64,000 nt of DNA from positions 1 to 64,000 of the forward strand of contig JACKEQ010000004.1 in assembly GCA_020632885.1 (NCBI GenBank), in the 5' to 3' direction. Under the pieces are notes generated by a model. The model made no database searches, had not been told where the DNA came from, and was given only the letters and a program-made list of their open reading frames with translations. The stretch is from Alphaproteobacteria bacterium. GTDB lineage: Bacteria; Myxococcota_A; UBA796; GCA-2862545. The stretch's first letter is position 1, and each line of letters begins with the position of its first letter. Positions 18,712 through 26,764 of this stretch are shown here, in pieces. Position numbers and translations under genes: made by a program.

Positions 18712-20025
18712 CTATTTCGACCACTTCTGGTTCTTCAGGAGGTCGAGAGGTACCTCCTCGCCTTCCACGATCCGCGACGCGATGCCGGCGACCACCGGGT
18801 GCCGGTGGGTGCGCAGGCGCGCGGCCGCTTCTGTCACGGCGTCGCAGGGACGGTGGCTGGCGGCGGCCAGGGCGGTCCCGACGATCCGCGACGGGACCTT
18901 CGGCCCGGGACGCCACCAGGGACCGGAGGTGCGCGCCAGGACCTCCAGGAACGGTGCGGCCGTCCAGGCCGGGTAGCGCGCGAGCACCCACTTCAGGTCG
19001 GCGAGGCGCTCCTCCCAGCCGGGCCGCCCCAGGAACCTGCGCACGATCTGGTCGGACCGCTCGGGGGAGGACTCCGCGCCCTCGCCGAGCTGGATGCCCT
19101 CCAGGAACGCGAGCTCGGGGTAGCTGCCGTGCACGAGGGGGTCGACCTGCCGTCGCTCGCGGAACGCCGGCGTCGACGTGGTCTCGGCGAAGGCGCGCAG
19201 GGCGGCGGGGTCGGGCCGGAGGCGCTCGCGGACCTCGCCCATGGTGGGACGGCCCTCGGGCGCGAAGGCGCACATGCCACGCAGCAGGTCGACGAGGCCC
19301 TCGTGGGCTCCCGCCAGGATCTCCTCGAGCCGGGTGAGGGACTCCTCGAGCCCCTCGGCGTGCCGGGCCTCCTGGCGGGACAGGATGGGCACGTACCCCC
19401 CGACCATCGCCATCAGGCAGACGCCCAGGCTGTAGACGTCGAGCTTGGGGTTGTCGCGGATGGCCCGCAGCCCCTCGGGCGCACAGTAGCCAGGGGTGCC
19501 CTGGAGGCTCACGAGGGTGTAGGACTCGCGGTCCAGGAACTCGGCGCGGGCGAGCCCGAAGTCGAGCACCTTCACCTGACCCTCGGGGTCGAGCAGCACG
19601 TTCGCGAGGTTGAGGTCCCGGTGCACGAGCCGCACCGGATGCCCCGACGGCCCGGACGTGCCGGCGTACGCGTAGTCCACGACGTCCGCGATCTCGCGCG
19701 CGATGGCCACGGCCACGTCGGCCGGGAAGCGCTTGATGCGCCGGAGGAGCCACGCGAGCGACGGCCCCTCCACGAAGTCCATGACGAGGACCTGCCGGCC
19801 ATCGATCTCGAGCTGCTCGTGCACCCGCGGGAGCCCGCGATGCTGGAGCCGCTGGAGGATGCGACCCTCGTCGCGCACGCGCTGGGCCTCCTCGCTCTCG
19901 GCGTCGTAGTCCGCGCTCAGGACCTTCAGGGCCCGGATCGCCCCGGCGTCGCGGTCCCTCGCGATGCAGACGGTCGCATGGGCGCCCGCACCCGGGATGT
20001 CCAGGATCGAGAATCGCGTCGGCAC
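18712..20025 (-). CDS. Soluble eukaryote-like Ser/Thr protein kinase
   Basis: This 437-residue Hanks-type kinase has a glycine-rich loop (GAGAHATV), Lys34 in ALKVL, H135-R-D137-L-N-L-A-N140 catalytic loop, D155-F-G and a CAPEG activation-segment motif, so it should be active. Behind the kinase domain (about 8-275) lies a helical tail of about 150 residues with no transmembrane segment, unlike the other two kinases in the window. The start is GTG, with GGGGGA upstream and a TAGGGT hexamer at 20041-20046. It is the last gene of a probable minus-strand operon carrying a sigma factor and two paralogous helical proteins, so phosphorylation of one of these is a plausible role. Confidence 0.93.
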   Translation of the reverse strand: MPTRFSILDIPGAGAHATVCIARDRDAGAIRALKVLSADYDAESEEAQRVRDEGRILQRLQHRGLPRVHEQLEIDGRQVLVMDFVEGPSLAWLLRRIKRFPADVAVAIAREIADVVDYAYAGTSGPSGHPVRLVHRDLNLANVLLDPEGQVKVLDFGLARAEFLDRESYTLVSLQGTPGYCAPEGLRAIRDNPKLDVYSLGVCLMAMVGGYVPILSRQEARHAEGLEESLTRLEEILAGAHEGLVDLLRGMCAFAPEGRPTMGEVRERLRPDPAALRAFAETTSTPAFRERRQVDPLVHGSYPELAFLEGIQLGEGAESSPERSDQIVRRFLGRPGWEERLADLKWVLARYPAWTAAPFLEVLARTSGPWWRPGPKVPSRIVGTALAAASHRPCDAVTEAAARLRTHRHPVVAGIASRIVEGEEVPLDLLKNQKWSK

Positions 20026-20069
20026 CGTTCCCCCGCGCCGACCCTAACCCTCTGAGCCGCCGGGGATGC

Positions 20070-20666
20070 TCAGGCCCCGCGCAGCTCGCGCAGATCGTCG
20101 TCAGCCGCGATCCGCCGCTCGAGGTCGCTGGCGAAGCCCGCCGGGAAGGCGGACCGCACGGTGGCGAGCAGGTCGTGGGCCTCGGCGCGCTCGCCGGTCG
20201 CGAGGAGCGTGGCCAGGACGTTCCCGAGGTTCTCGGCGGTGCGCTCGCGCTCGAAGGCGCGGCTGAACCAGTCGAGGGCGACCGTGTGGTGCCCCATCAG
20301 GAAGGCCACCACGCCCCGGTGCCGGTCCGCGCTCGCCAGCCGTGGGAGGAGCTGGCTGCCGCCCTCCTGGAGGGCCAGGTACTCCTGCAGGTCCGCCATG
20401 CGGCAGGCCTCCGCATAGTCCCGCACGGCCGGAGACGCCGCGACCACGTGCAGGGCGGAGACCCGCGCGACGTCGCCGAGCGACCCGGCGGCGTGGAGCG
20501 ACGCGATGGTCTCTCGCGCGGCCTCGGGGCCCTCTTCACGGAGAGCGCGTGCGACCTCGGCGCCTGCGGCGCGCTCGTGGGACGGCAGGCTGTCGGTGGG
20601 GGCGAGGTACACCTCGCCCCTCTGGACCGCCCGGTGAAGGCGCTCCAGCAGGTGTCTGGCGATCAT
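20070..20666 (-). CDS. Helical repeat (TPR-like) protein, paralogue A
   Basis: This 198-residue, all-helical protein is clearly paralogous to the gene at 21454-22071. Shared blocks include VSALHV, DYxEA, the LASxDRHRGVxAFLxGHxxVALDxF block, RAxERxRxAENxGN and the GExxEAxDLLAxVR block. The C-terminal half has the periodicity of tetratricopeptide repeats. ATG 20666 is the likely start, nine bases after the sigma-factor stop at 20675. Homology and position suggest a protein-binding role around the sigma factor or the kinase encoded 44 bp downstream. I know no named family. Confidence 0.75.
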   Translation of the reverse strand: MIARHLLERLHRAVQRGEVYLAPTDSLPSHERAAGAEVARALREEGPEAARETIASLHAAGSLGDVARVSALHVVAASPAVRDYAEACRMADLQEYLALQEGGSQLLPRLASADRHRGVVAFLMGHHTVALDWFSRAFERERTAENLGNVLATLLATGERAEAHDLLATVRSAFPAGFASDLERRIAADDDLRELRGA

Positions 20667-20674
20667 GGGGACCT

Positions 20675-21319
20675 CTAGTCGTCCAGGGCGACGGCGACGC
20701 GGGCCTGGCGCTCGAGCCAGACCTCGTGGGCGTACCGCTGACCGGTGTCGAGGGACTCCACGCGGGTGAGGATCCGCCGCACGCGCTGGGTGACGGCCGC
20801 ACGGCTCACGCCGGTCTGGCGGGCCAGCTCGGCCTTGGTGCCGGCACGGAGGAGCTGGAGCAGGTACTCCTGGTCCTTCTCCTCCAGAGGGCTCTCGACC
20901 TCGAGGTCCATCGCGTCGGCCGGCTCGGGCGGAGCGGCGGTCCAGGCGCGCATGTCGTCGATGTCGGCCTCCTCGAGGGCCTCCCGCTCCTTCTGGCGCC
21001 GCCGGACCACCCGCCAGCACGCACGGTCGGTGATCGTGCGCACGAAGCCGAGCAGCTCGGGCAGGGAGCCACCACGGAACGACGCCAGGCTGCCCTTCAT
21101 GAGCATCAGGAGCACGTCGCCGACCACCTCTTCCTGCTCCGTCGTGGAGAGCCGGGAGCGATGGGCGATGCGGTGCACCCGCTGGCTCGAGTAGTCGAAC
21201 AGCACCTTGTAAAGAGCGGCGGCCTCGGGCGAGTGACGGTTGGCGGTGACGCGAGCGAGCTGCTCGCGGAACCCCTCCCGATCCTCGGCCGTCAGGCCGG
21301 AGCTCTCGGGCCCCGACAC
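20675..21319 (-). CDS. RNA polymerase sigma-70 family (ECF-like) sigma factor
   Basis: This protein of about 214 residues has a region-2-like helical segment (YKVLFDYSSQRVHRIAHRSR through the VVGDVLLMLMKG block and RACWRVVRRRQ) and a C-terminal region 4 helix-turn-helix (TKAELARQTGVSRAAVTQRVRR). I choose GTG 21319 because the frame then starts one base after the stop of the upstream 48-codon ORF (TGA-G-GTG), giving translational coupling. The longer in-frame reading from 21457 would overlap that ORF and begins with low-complexity, non-conserved sequence. No obvious membrane anti-sigma factor is encoded next to it; the small membrane ORF or the kinase may regulate it. Confidence 0.85.
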   Translation of the reverse strand: MSGPESSGLTAEDREGFREQLARVTANRHSPEAAALYKVLFDYSSQRVHRIAHRSRLSTTEQEEVVGDVLLMLMKGSLASFRGGSLPELLGFVRTITDRACWRVVRRRQKEREALEEADIDDMRAWTAAPPEPADAMDLEVESPLEEKDQEYLLQLLRAGTKAELARQTGVSRAAVTQRVRRILTRVESLDTGQRYAHEVWLERQARVAVALDD

Positions 21320-21320
21320 C

Positions 21321-21467
21321 TCAGAACCCGTTCGAGATGCGCTTGGGAGCGCGCTGAGCGTCGACGGGGGCGTGGCTCGCCGCGGACGCGCCCGCGTCCA
21401 GACTCGCGGTCTGGGGGGGCGCGGTGTAGGCGAAGAGCCAGACGAGGAGCAGATCAATGAAGCCCAT
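21321..21467 (-). CDS. 48-residue membrane micro-protein coupled to the sigma factor
   Basis: ATG 21467 follows GAGGTGA at good spacing and overlaps the last codons of the preceding gene; the stop lies one base before the sigma-factor GTG. The product begins MGFIDLLLVWLFAYTAPP, a single hydrophobic segment, then a 30-residue polar tail ending RISNGF. Position, ribosome-binding site and exact fit between two genes support translation; short length and lack of known homologues limit confidence. A membrane anchor or small anti-sigma-like partner is speculation. Confidence 0.5.
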   Translation of the reverse strand: MGFIDLLLVWLFAYTAPPQTASLDAGASAASHAPVDAQRAPKRISNGF

Positions 21468-22071
21468 GAGTCACCTCGGAGCGCAAGGGTGCAAGGTCTG
21501 GATCCCGCTCGATCGCGGACTCCAGCTCGTCGACGAGCGGACGGGGGTAGGCCTCCCGGACCTGGGCCAGCAGATCGCGGGCCTCCGGGAGCTCCCCCAT
21601 CGCACAGAGAGTGCAGAGGATGTTGCCGATGTTCTCGGCGGAGCGCTGGCGCTCGAGGGCCCGCGCGAAGTAGTCGAGGGCCACGTCGAAGTGGCCCTTC
21701 AGGAAGGCGAGCACGCCACGATGGCGGTCGACGCTGGCGAGGTTGGCCTCGAGCTGCGGCCCGCCGAGCTCGAGGGCCGCGAACTCCTGCTCACCCACGA
21801 GCCGGGCGGCCTCTTCGTAGTCGGCCACGCGCGGGTGACACGCGAGCACGTGGAGGGCGGAGAGCCGCACCACGTCGTCGATGTGGCCCCGGGCCGACAG
21901 GCGTGCGACGAGCGCCCGGACCGCCGCGGGGTCCATGTCCGGCGCCCCGATGGCGTCGCGGATGGCCTCCACCGCCGCCCGCTGACGCGCGTCCACGGCA
22001 TCGACGGGGAGGAAGTAGGCCTCCTGGTCGACGGCATCGAGCACGCGGGCGAAGAGCTGCTGGAAGTCCAT
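21454..22071 (-). CDS. Helical repeat (TPR-like) protein, paralogue B
   Basis: This 205-residue helical protein is the paralogue of the product at 20070-20666, with the same core blocks (RLSALHVLA, DYEEAARL, ASVDRHRGVLAFLKGHFDVALDYFARAL, AENIGNIL, ARDLLAQVREAYP). ATG 22071 starts the conserved helical region; the frame stays open further upstream but without conserved sequence. It appears to lead the minus-strand operon of helical protein, micro-ORF, sigma factor, helical protein and kinase. The stop overlaps the micro-ORF start. The role is unknown. Confidence 0.75.
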   Translation of the reverse strand: MDFQQLFARVLDAVDQEAYFLPVDAVDARQRAAVEAIRDAIGAPDMDPAAVRALVARLSARGHIDDVVRLSALHVLACHPRVADYEEAARLVGEQEFAALELGGPQLEANLASVDRHRGVLAFLKGHFDVALDYFARALERQRSAENIGNILCTLCAMGELPEARDLLAQVREAYPRPLVDELESAIERDPDLAPLRSEVTHGLH

Positions 22072-22160
22072 GGGCGCGGGTCCACGGTGGGGTTCGTCGT
22101 CACGTGCAACGTAAGCGACGACCGTTAACCCCCGCTGCCAAGAAAAGATGAAGATCGCCG
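22072..22160 (-). promoter_or_regulatory. Likely promoter region of the sigma-factor operon
   Basis: This 89-bp gap upstream of the 22071 gene is locally less GC-rich. Read on the minus strand it contains TTGGCA (a -35-like hexamer) and further down GTTAAC and TTACGT, but no -10 at ideal spacing. Assignment rests on position and composition only. Confidence 0.25.
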
Positions 22161-22928
22161 TCAGCCGACGGAATACCCGCCGTCGACGAACAGGGTCTGG
22201 CCCGTGACGTAGGAGCTCTCGTCGCTCGCGAGGTACACCGCGAGCCCGGCCACCTCGGACGGAGCGCCCACCCGCTTGCAGGCCGTGCGGCCCGTGACCA
22301 TGGCCTTCAGCGCGGGGTCCGTCGTGATGGCGGCGGCGAGCTTGGTGTCGATGATGCCCGGGGCGATCGCGTTCACCCGGATGCCGGTCTCGCCGAGCTC
22401 GAAGGCCAGGGTGCGGGTCATGGAGATCAGGGCGGCCTTCGTCATCCCGTACACGCCCTGGAGCGGGCTCGCGCCCGCGCCGAGGATGCTGCTCACGTTC
22501 ACGATGCTCGCCGGACCCGTGAGGTTCGCGTCGAAGCGGGCCTGGCAGAACGCCCGGGTGAGCTCGAAGGGCCCCTCGAGGTTCACCTCGAAGGTCTTCC
22601 GCCACGCGGCCCTGCCCGTCTGGAGCATCGGACCGAAGAACGGATTCGTGCCCGCGTTGTTCACGAGCACGTCGAGCGGCGCCTCCGCGAACCGCTCCGT
22701 CACGAAGGCCTCCAGGGCGTCGATCTCTCCGACGTGCAGCGCGTGCGCCTCGACGCTCGCACCCGGCACGGTCGCCCGGATGCGGTCGACGGCCGCACGC
22801 ACGCCCTCCTCCTTCCTGGACACCAGGACGACGTGGGCACCCTCCCGCGCGAACGCGGTCGCGATGGCCTCTCCGATGCCCCGGCTCCCGCCGGTGACCA
22901 ACGCGCGCTTCCCTTCAAGACGGATCAT
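22161..22928 (-). CDS. Short-chain dehydrogenase/reductase (FabG-like SDR)
   Basis: This 255-residue classical SDR has the cofactor motif TGGSRGIGEA near the N-terminus, NNAG, a catalytic Ser in NVSS, the YGMTK catalytic Tyr-Lys pair and VNAIAPGIIDT. The C-terminus ends SYVTGQTLFVDGGYSVG, typical of 3-oxoacyl-ACP/hydroxyacyl-CoA-type reductases. ATG 22928 overlaps the stop of the upstream kinase by ATGA. The substrate cannot be read from sequence; coupling to a protein kinase is unusual and its meaning is unknown. Confidence 0.92.
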   Translation of the reverse strand: MIRLEGKRALVTGGSRGIGEAIATAFAREGAHVVLVSRKEEGVRAAVDRIRATVPGASVEAHALHVGEIDALEAFVTERFAEAPLDVLVNNAGTNPFFGPMLQTGRAAWRKTFEVNLEGPFELTRAFCQARFDANLTGPASIVNVSSILGAGASPLQGVYGMTKAALISMTRTLAFELGETGIRVNAIAPGIIDTKLAAAITTDPALKAMVTGRTACKRVGAPSEVAGLAVYLASDESSYVTGQTLFVDGGYSVG

Positions 22929-24049
22929 CTCGCCAGCATGCTCCCGAGCAGCAGTCCCCCGAAGCCCACGACCGCGAACATCACGACGATCAGGACGACG
23001 AGGAGGGTGACCACGAGGGCCTTCAACAGGGTCCAGGCGGGCGAGCCGCCTCCAGAGGACGCGCTCGGCGCCGGCGGAGCCGCGAGGTCCGGCTTGCCCT
23101 CGACGAGGATCGTGCCCGTGAGCCCCTCTTCGTCCTCGGGTGGCTGGACGCCGTGCTGGAGCCGCGGGATCTCGTGCTCCGACCAATCGCGGAGGAGCGG
23201 ACCGTTCACCTCGCGGAGCAGCTCGCCACAGCGGCGCTCCACATCGCGGCCGGTGGGACGGTCCTGCGGGAAGAAGGCGAGCATCTCGCGCACGAGCTGG
23301 ACCAGGCCCTCCGGCGCGTTCTCGAGCTTGCCCTTCAGGACCTCGAGCTGCTCCTCGACCCGCGCCACCTGCTTCTTCCGGGCGAGCTGCGTCTGCCCGA
23401 ACCGGGTGCCGCAGAGCATCTCCCAGAGGAGCACGCCGAGCGAGTAGATGTCGCCGGCCGCGAGGTCCTCGCCCTCGAGCCGCTCGGGGGACATGTAGCC
23501 CATCGACCCGAACCGGACGGACCGGGTCTCGGCCTCGCGCAGATCGAAGTCCGCGCGGGCGACCCCGAAGTCGAGCACCTTCACCTCGCCGGCCGTGGTG
23601 ACGGTGATGTTGCCGGGCTTGATGTCGCGGTGCAGGAGGCGGAGCGGCCGGCCGTCCGGGCCGTCGGTGTGGTAGGCGACGTGGAGCGCGCCGGCGACCT
23701 CTCCGATGACCTGGATGGCCACGGAGGACGGCAGCCGCCCGTGCTGTTTCATGATCTTGTTCAGGTCGAGACCGTCGATGAACTCCATCACGACGACCCA
23801 GCGACCGTTCAGCTGGACCAGCCCGTCCACGTGCACGACGGCCCGATGGCGGATGAGGCCCAGGATACGCGCCTCGTCGCGCTGGCGCTGCGCGATGTCC
23901 TCGGCGTCGTCGAGGTCCCGCCTCAGGACCTTGAGCGCGACACGCTTCGAGAACCCGCCCTCTCCGAGCAGGCGTGCTTCGTAGACCGTGCCGAACCCAC
24001 CCTTCCCGACTGGGGCCCGGACCTCGTACTGGCGCCGGTCTGCGTCCAC
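22925..24049 (-). CDS. Tail-anchored Ser/Thr protein kinase
   Basis: This 374-residue Hanks-type kinase has GKGGFGTVYEA, Lys40 in VALKVL, H140-R-D142-I-K-P-G-N, D160-F-G and a YMSPER activation segment, all intact. A linker of about 70 residues leads to one C-terminal transmembrane helix (about 342-368), so the catalytic domain faces the cytoplasm with almost nothing outside. The start is GTG 24049, immediately after GAGAGGA. It shares a 78-bp divergent gap with the AtuA-like gene and is coupled by ATGA to the SDR gene behind it. Confidence 0.94.
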   Translation of the reverse strand: MDADRRQYEVRAPVGKGGFGTVYEARLLGEGGFSKRVALKVLRRDLDDAEDIAQRQRDEARILGLIRHRAVVHVDGLVQLNGRWVVVMEFIDGLDLNKIMKQHGRLPSSVAIQVIGEVAGALHVAYHTDGPDGRPLRLLHRDIKPGNITVTTAGEVKVLDFGVARADFDLREAETRSVRFGSMGYMSPERLEGEDLAAGDIYSLGVLLWEMLCGTRFGQTQLARKKQVARVEEQLEVLKGKLENAPEGLVQLVREMLAFFPQDRPTGRDVERRCGELLREVNGPLLRDWSEHEIPRLQHGVQPPEDEEGLTGTILVEGKPDLAAPPAPSASSGGGSPAWTLLKALVVTLLVVLIVVMFAVVGFGGLLLGSMLAR

Positions 24050-24127
24050 TCCTCTCCCGAACAGGATGACCGGGGACGCTCCGACACCGTCCCTCGCTTT
24101 GGTGCATCATCCATTGCGGAGGTGACG

Positions 24128-25864
24128 ATGTCCAGACGGGTCCGCATCGCGAACTGCAGCGGGTTCTACGGTGACCGCCGCACGGCGGCCGCGGAGATGG
24201 TGCGGGGCGGCCCGATCGACGTCCTGACGGGCGACTGGCTCGCGGAGCTCACGATGAGCATCCTGGCCATGGACCGCATGCAGGATCCGACCGGAGGGTT
24301 CGCGCGCACGTTCCTGCCGCAGCTCGCTCCCCTGCTCCCGGAGCTGGCCGAGCGGGGCATCCGCGTGGTGAGCAACGCAGGAGGCCTCGCACCGCGGGCG
24401 CTCGCGGATGCGGTCCGCGCGGAGATCGATCGGCAGGGCCTCGCGCTGAAGGTCGCGGTCGTGCTCGGTGACGACCTGAGCGCGAAGGTCCGTGGCTGGG
24501 TGGCGGACGGAAGGCCCCTCGAGAACGCGCAGACCGGCGATCCGCTGGACCCGCGGCGCAACCCGCCCCTGACGGCGAACGCCTACCTCGGGTGCGCCGG
24601 GGTGAAGGCCGCTCTGGACGCCGAGGCCGACATCGTCATCACGGGACGGGTCACCGACGCGGCCGTCGTCATGGGGGCTGCCGCGTGGTGGCACGGCTGG
24701 GCCCCGGACGCGTGGGACGCGCTGGCGGGTGCCCTCGCGGCCGGGCACGTCATCGAGTGCGGCTGCCAGGCCACCGGCGGCAACCAGCCCTTCTGGGAGC
24801 GGCTGGATCTGCGGGCCGTGGGCTTCCCCATCGCCGAGATCGAGGCGGACGGGTCGGCGGTGATCACCAAGCACCACGGCACCGGGGGACGGGTCGACCG
24901 CCACAGCGTGACCGCCCAGCTCCTCTACGAGATCGGATCGGCGGCCTACGTCAGCCCCGACGTCGTCGCGCGATTCGACACCCTCACGCTCGAGGAGGAG
25001 GGTCGGGACCGCGTCCGGATCTCCGGGACGCGCGGTGCTCCGCCGCCCCCCACGCTGAAGCTCGGGATCACGGCCCAGGCCGGCTGGCGGAACCGGATGA
25101 CCGCCGTGATCGGCGGCCGCGACGGGCTCGCCAAGGCGCGGCTGGTCGAGGAGCTCGCCTGGGAGCTGCTCGGCGGGCGGGAGGCCTTCGAGGACGCCCG
25201 CAGCGACGTGTTCACGCGGGAGCCGGGCGCTCCGCGCCTGCCCGTGGACGACCTCACCCTCGTGGACTTCTCAGTGCGCGACCCCGACCCCAAGAAGGTG
25301 GGCACGCGCTTCACCGCCCCGCTCATCGAGCTCGCCCTCGCGAGCGTGCCGGGCTTCACGTTCACGACCGGACCCGCGAAGGCCCGCCCGGTCGGCGTGT
25401 TCTGGCCCGTGCTCGTGGATCGCACCGAGGTGCCCGTGACCGTGGAGGTGGACGGCCGCGTGCTCGACGTCCCCCACCCGCCCTGCGCGCCCACGGTCCC
25501 GGTCGAGCGGGTCGACCTTCCAGGGCCCGTGCCGCTGGCCGACTCCACGGAGGTGCTCGGGGAGCGCGTGGGTGCGCGGTCCGGAGACAAGGGCGGCAAT
25601 GCCAACGTGGGCTTCTGGGTGCGCGATCCCGCGGACTGGCCGTGGCTCTGCACCGTCCTCACGGCGGACCGGCTGCGCGGTTGGCTCGCTCCTGCGGGGT
25701 TCGGCGGGGCCATCACGCTCCATCCGCTGCCCGACCTGCACGCCATCAACGTCGTGCTGCACGGCTACCTGGGGCTCGGCGTGGGGGCGAACCTCGCACC
25801 CGACCCGCAGGCCAAGTGCCTCGGGGAGCTGTTCCGCTCCCAGGACGTCCCGTCGCGGCGGTGA
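24128..25864 (+). CDS. AtuA-like (DUF1446) acyclic terpene utilisation family protein
   Basis: This 578-residue protein of the DUF1446/AtuA family opens with the characteristic RIANCSGFYGDR motif; VLTGDWLAE, VSNAGGL, VITGRVTDAA and ECGCQATGGN follow. The C-terminal 110 residues form the small AtuA-associated domain (GERVGARSGDKGGNANVG...). AtuA is required for citronellol/geraniol catabolism in Pseudomonas, but many members occur outside that pathway and no other atu gene is here, so the substrate is open. Start ATG 24128 has a strong GGAGGTGA site, which rules out the longer upstream reading through the divergent kinase. Confidence 0.9.
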   Translation: MSRRVRIANCSGFYGDRRTAAAEMVRGGPIDVLTGDWLAELTMSILAMDRMQDPTGGFARTFLPQLAPLLPELAERGIRVVSNAGGLAPRALADAVRAEIDRQGLALKVAVVLGDDLSAKVRGWVADGRPLENAQTGDPLDPRRNPPLTANAYLGCAGVKAALDAEADIVITGRVTDAAVVMGAAAWWHGWAPDAWDALAGALAAGHVIECGCQATGGNQPFWERLDLRAVGFPIAEIEADGSAVITKHHGTGGRVDRHSVTAQLLYEIGSAAYVSPDVVARFDTLTLEEEGRDRVRISGTRGAPPPPTLKLGITAQAGWRNRMTAVIGGRDGLAKARLVEELAWELLGGREAFEDARSDVFTREPGAPRLPVDDLTLVDFSVRDPDPKKVGTRFTAPLIELALASVPGFTFTTGPAKARPVGVFWPVLVDRTEVPVTVEVDGRVLDVPHPPCAPTVPVERVDLPGPVPLADSTEVLGERVGARSGDKGGNANVGFWVRDPADWPWLCTVLTADRLRGWLAPAGFGGAITLHPLPDLHAINVVLHGYLGLGVGANLAPDPQAKCLGELFRSQDVPSRR

Positions 25865-25874
25865 CCGCCAGCGC

Positions 25875-26165
25875 TCAGCGCTCGATGCAGACCACGTGGC
25901 GGTAGAGGGTGCGCTTGACCCCGTCGTCCTTGGGGTACTCGACGGCCGCCGGCACCGAGAAGCCCGCCATGTCGTAGCCGTCGGGGCAGCAGCTCGCGTC
26001 GGCCTTCCAGCGCTCGCCGTCCTGCTCGACGCACCGTGAGAGCCCGTTCTGGTGCATGTACAGCTCGATCACCCGCTTGGACGACGGCGCCGGGCCCGCG
26101 GCGGCCTGGGGTGGCGGCTGGCAGGCGAGCAGGGCGACGGTCGAGAGAGCGAGCAGACGGGTCAT
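25875..26165 (-). CDS. Small cysteine-containing lipoprotein
   Basis: This 96-residue protein has a signal peptide ending in the lipobox LLAC (Cys15), then a Pro/Ala spacer and a compact domain with four cysteines (one SRC, an SCC pair and one near the C-terminus), which could form disulfides in the periplasm. ATG 26165 has GGAGG upstream. It is divergent from the GNAT gene across 50 bp and ends 10 bp from the AtuA-like gene. No family was recognised. Confidence 0.75.
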   Translation of the reverse strand: MTRLLALSTVALLACQPPPQAAAGPAPSSKRVIELYMHQNGLSRCVEQDGERWKADASCCPDGYDMAGFSVPAAVEYPKDDGVKRTLYRHVVCIER

Positions 26166-26215
26166 GGTGCCTCCGGGAGCTGCCCTGGTATAGCAGGGTC
26201 CCCCGAGGAGGTCCC

Positions 26216-26764
26216 ATGATCACCCTGCCCGGCCGGAGGGTGGCCCTGCGCCCCATCCGGCTCGACGACGTCGACGCGATCATGACGTGGATCAACGATC
26301 CCGAGGTCACCCGGAACTTCGCGGACATGTCCCGTCAGATCACCCGTGAGGACGAGCTCGCGTTCCTCGAGCGCACCCTGGCGAGCCCGACCGACCGCCT
26401 CTTCGCCATCGTGGAGCCCGACGGGACCTACCTGGGCAACGCTGGCCTCCACAAGATCTACTGGCCCGCGCGGAACGGCCGTCTCGGCGTGGTCCTCGGC
26501 ACACCGGGGTCCCGCGGACGTGGGCTCGGCACCGAGGTCGTGGAGCTCCTCGTGCACGCGGCCTTCGTGGAGCTCGGGCTGCACAAGGTCTGGATGGTGC
26601 ACTACGCGTCGAACGCCCGGATGGCGCACATCGCGAAGAAGCTCGGGTTCCAGGAGGAGGGTCGGCTGCGGGACGAGTACTTCCACGCGGACGCATTCCA
26701 CGACATGGTCCGCCATGGGCTCCTGCGTACCGACGCCGCCGCGTCCGCCCTGCTGGGGGCCTGA
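26216..26764 (+). CDS. GNAT N-acetyltransferase (RimJ/RimL-like)
   Basis: This 182-residue acetyl-CoA-dependent acetyltransferase reads LPGRRVALRPIRLDDVD at the N-terminus, TWINDPEVT, the acetyl-CoA-binding GSRGRGLGTE loop, then ELGLHKVWM and LGFQEEGRLRDEYF, typical of RimJ/RimL-type enzymes that modify N-termini of proteins or small amines. ATG 26216 follows GAGGAGG; a TATAGC hexamer sits at 26189-26194. The TGA overlaps the next ATG (TGATG), so it is co-translated with an unknown protein that may be related to its substrate. Confidence 0.93.
   Translation: MITLPGRRVALRPIRLDDVDAIMTWINDPEVTRNFADMSRQITREDELAFLERTLASPTDRLFAIVEPDGTYLGNAGLHKIYWPARNGRLGVVLGTPGSRGRGLGTEVVELLVHAAFVELGLHKVWMVHYASNARMAHIAKKLGFQEEGRLRDEYFHADAFHDMVRHGLLRTDAAASALLGA

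Noticed and set aside
22072..22160. Sigma-54 promoter with TTGGCA
   Set aside because: The downstream GC element at -12 is missing at the required spacing.
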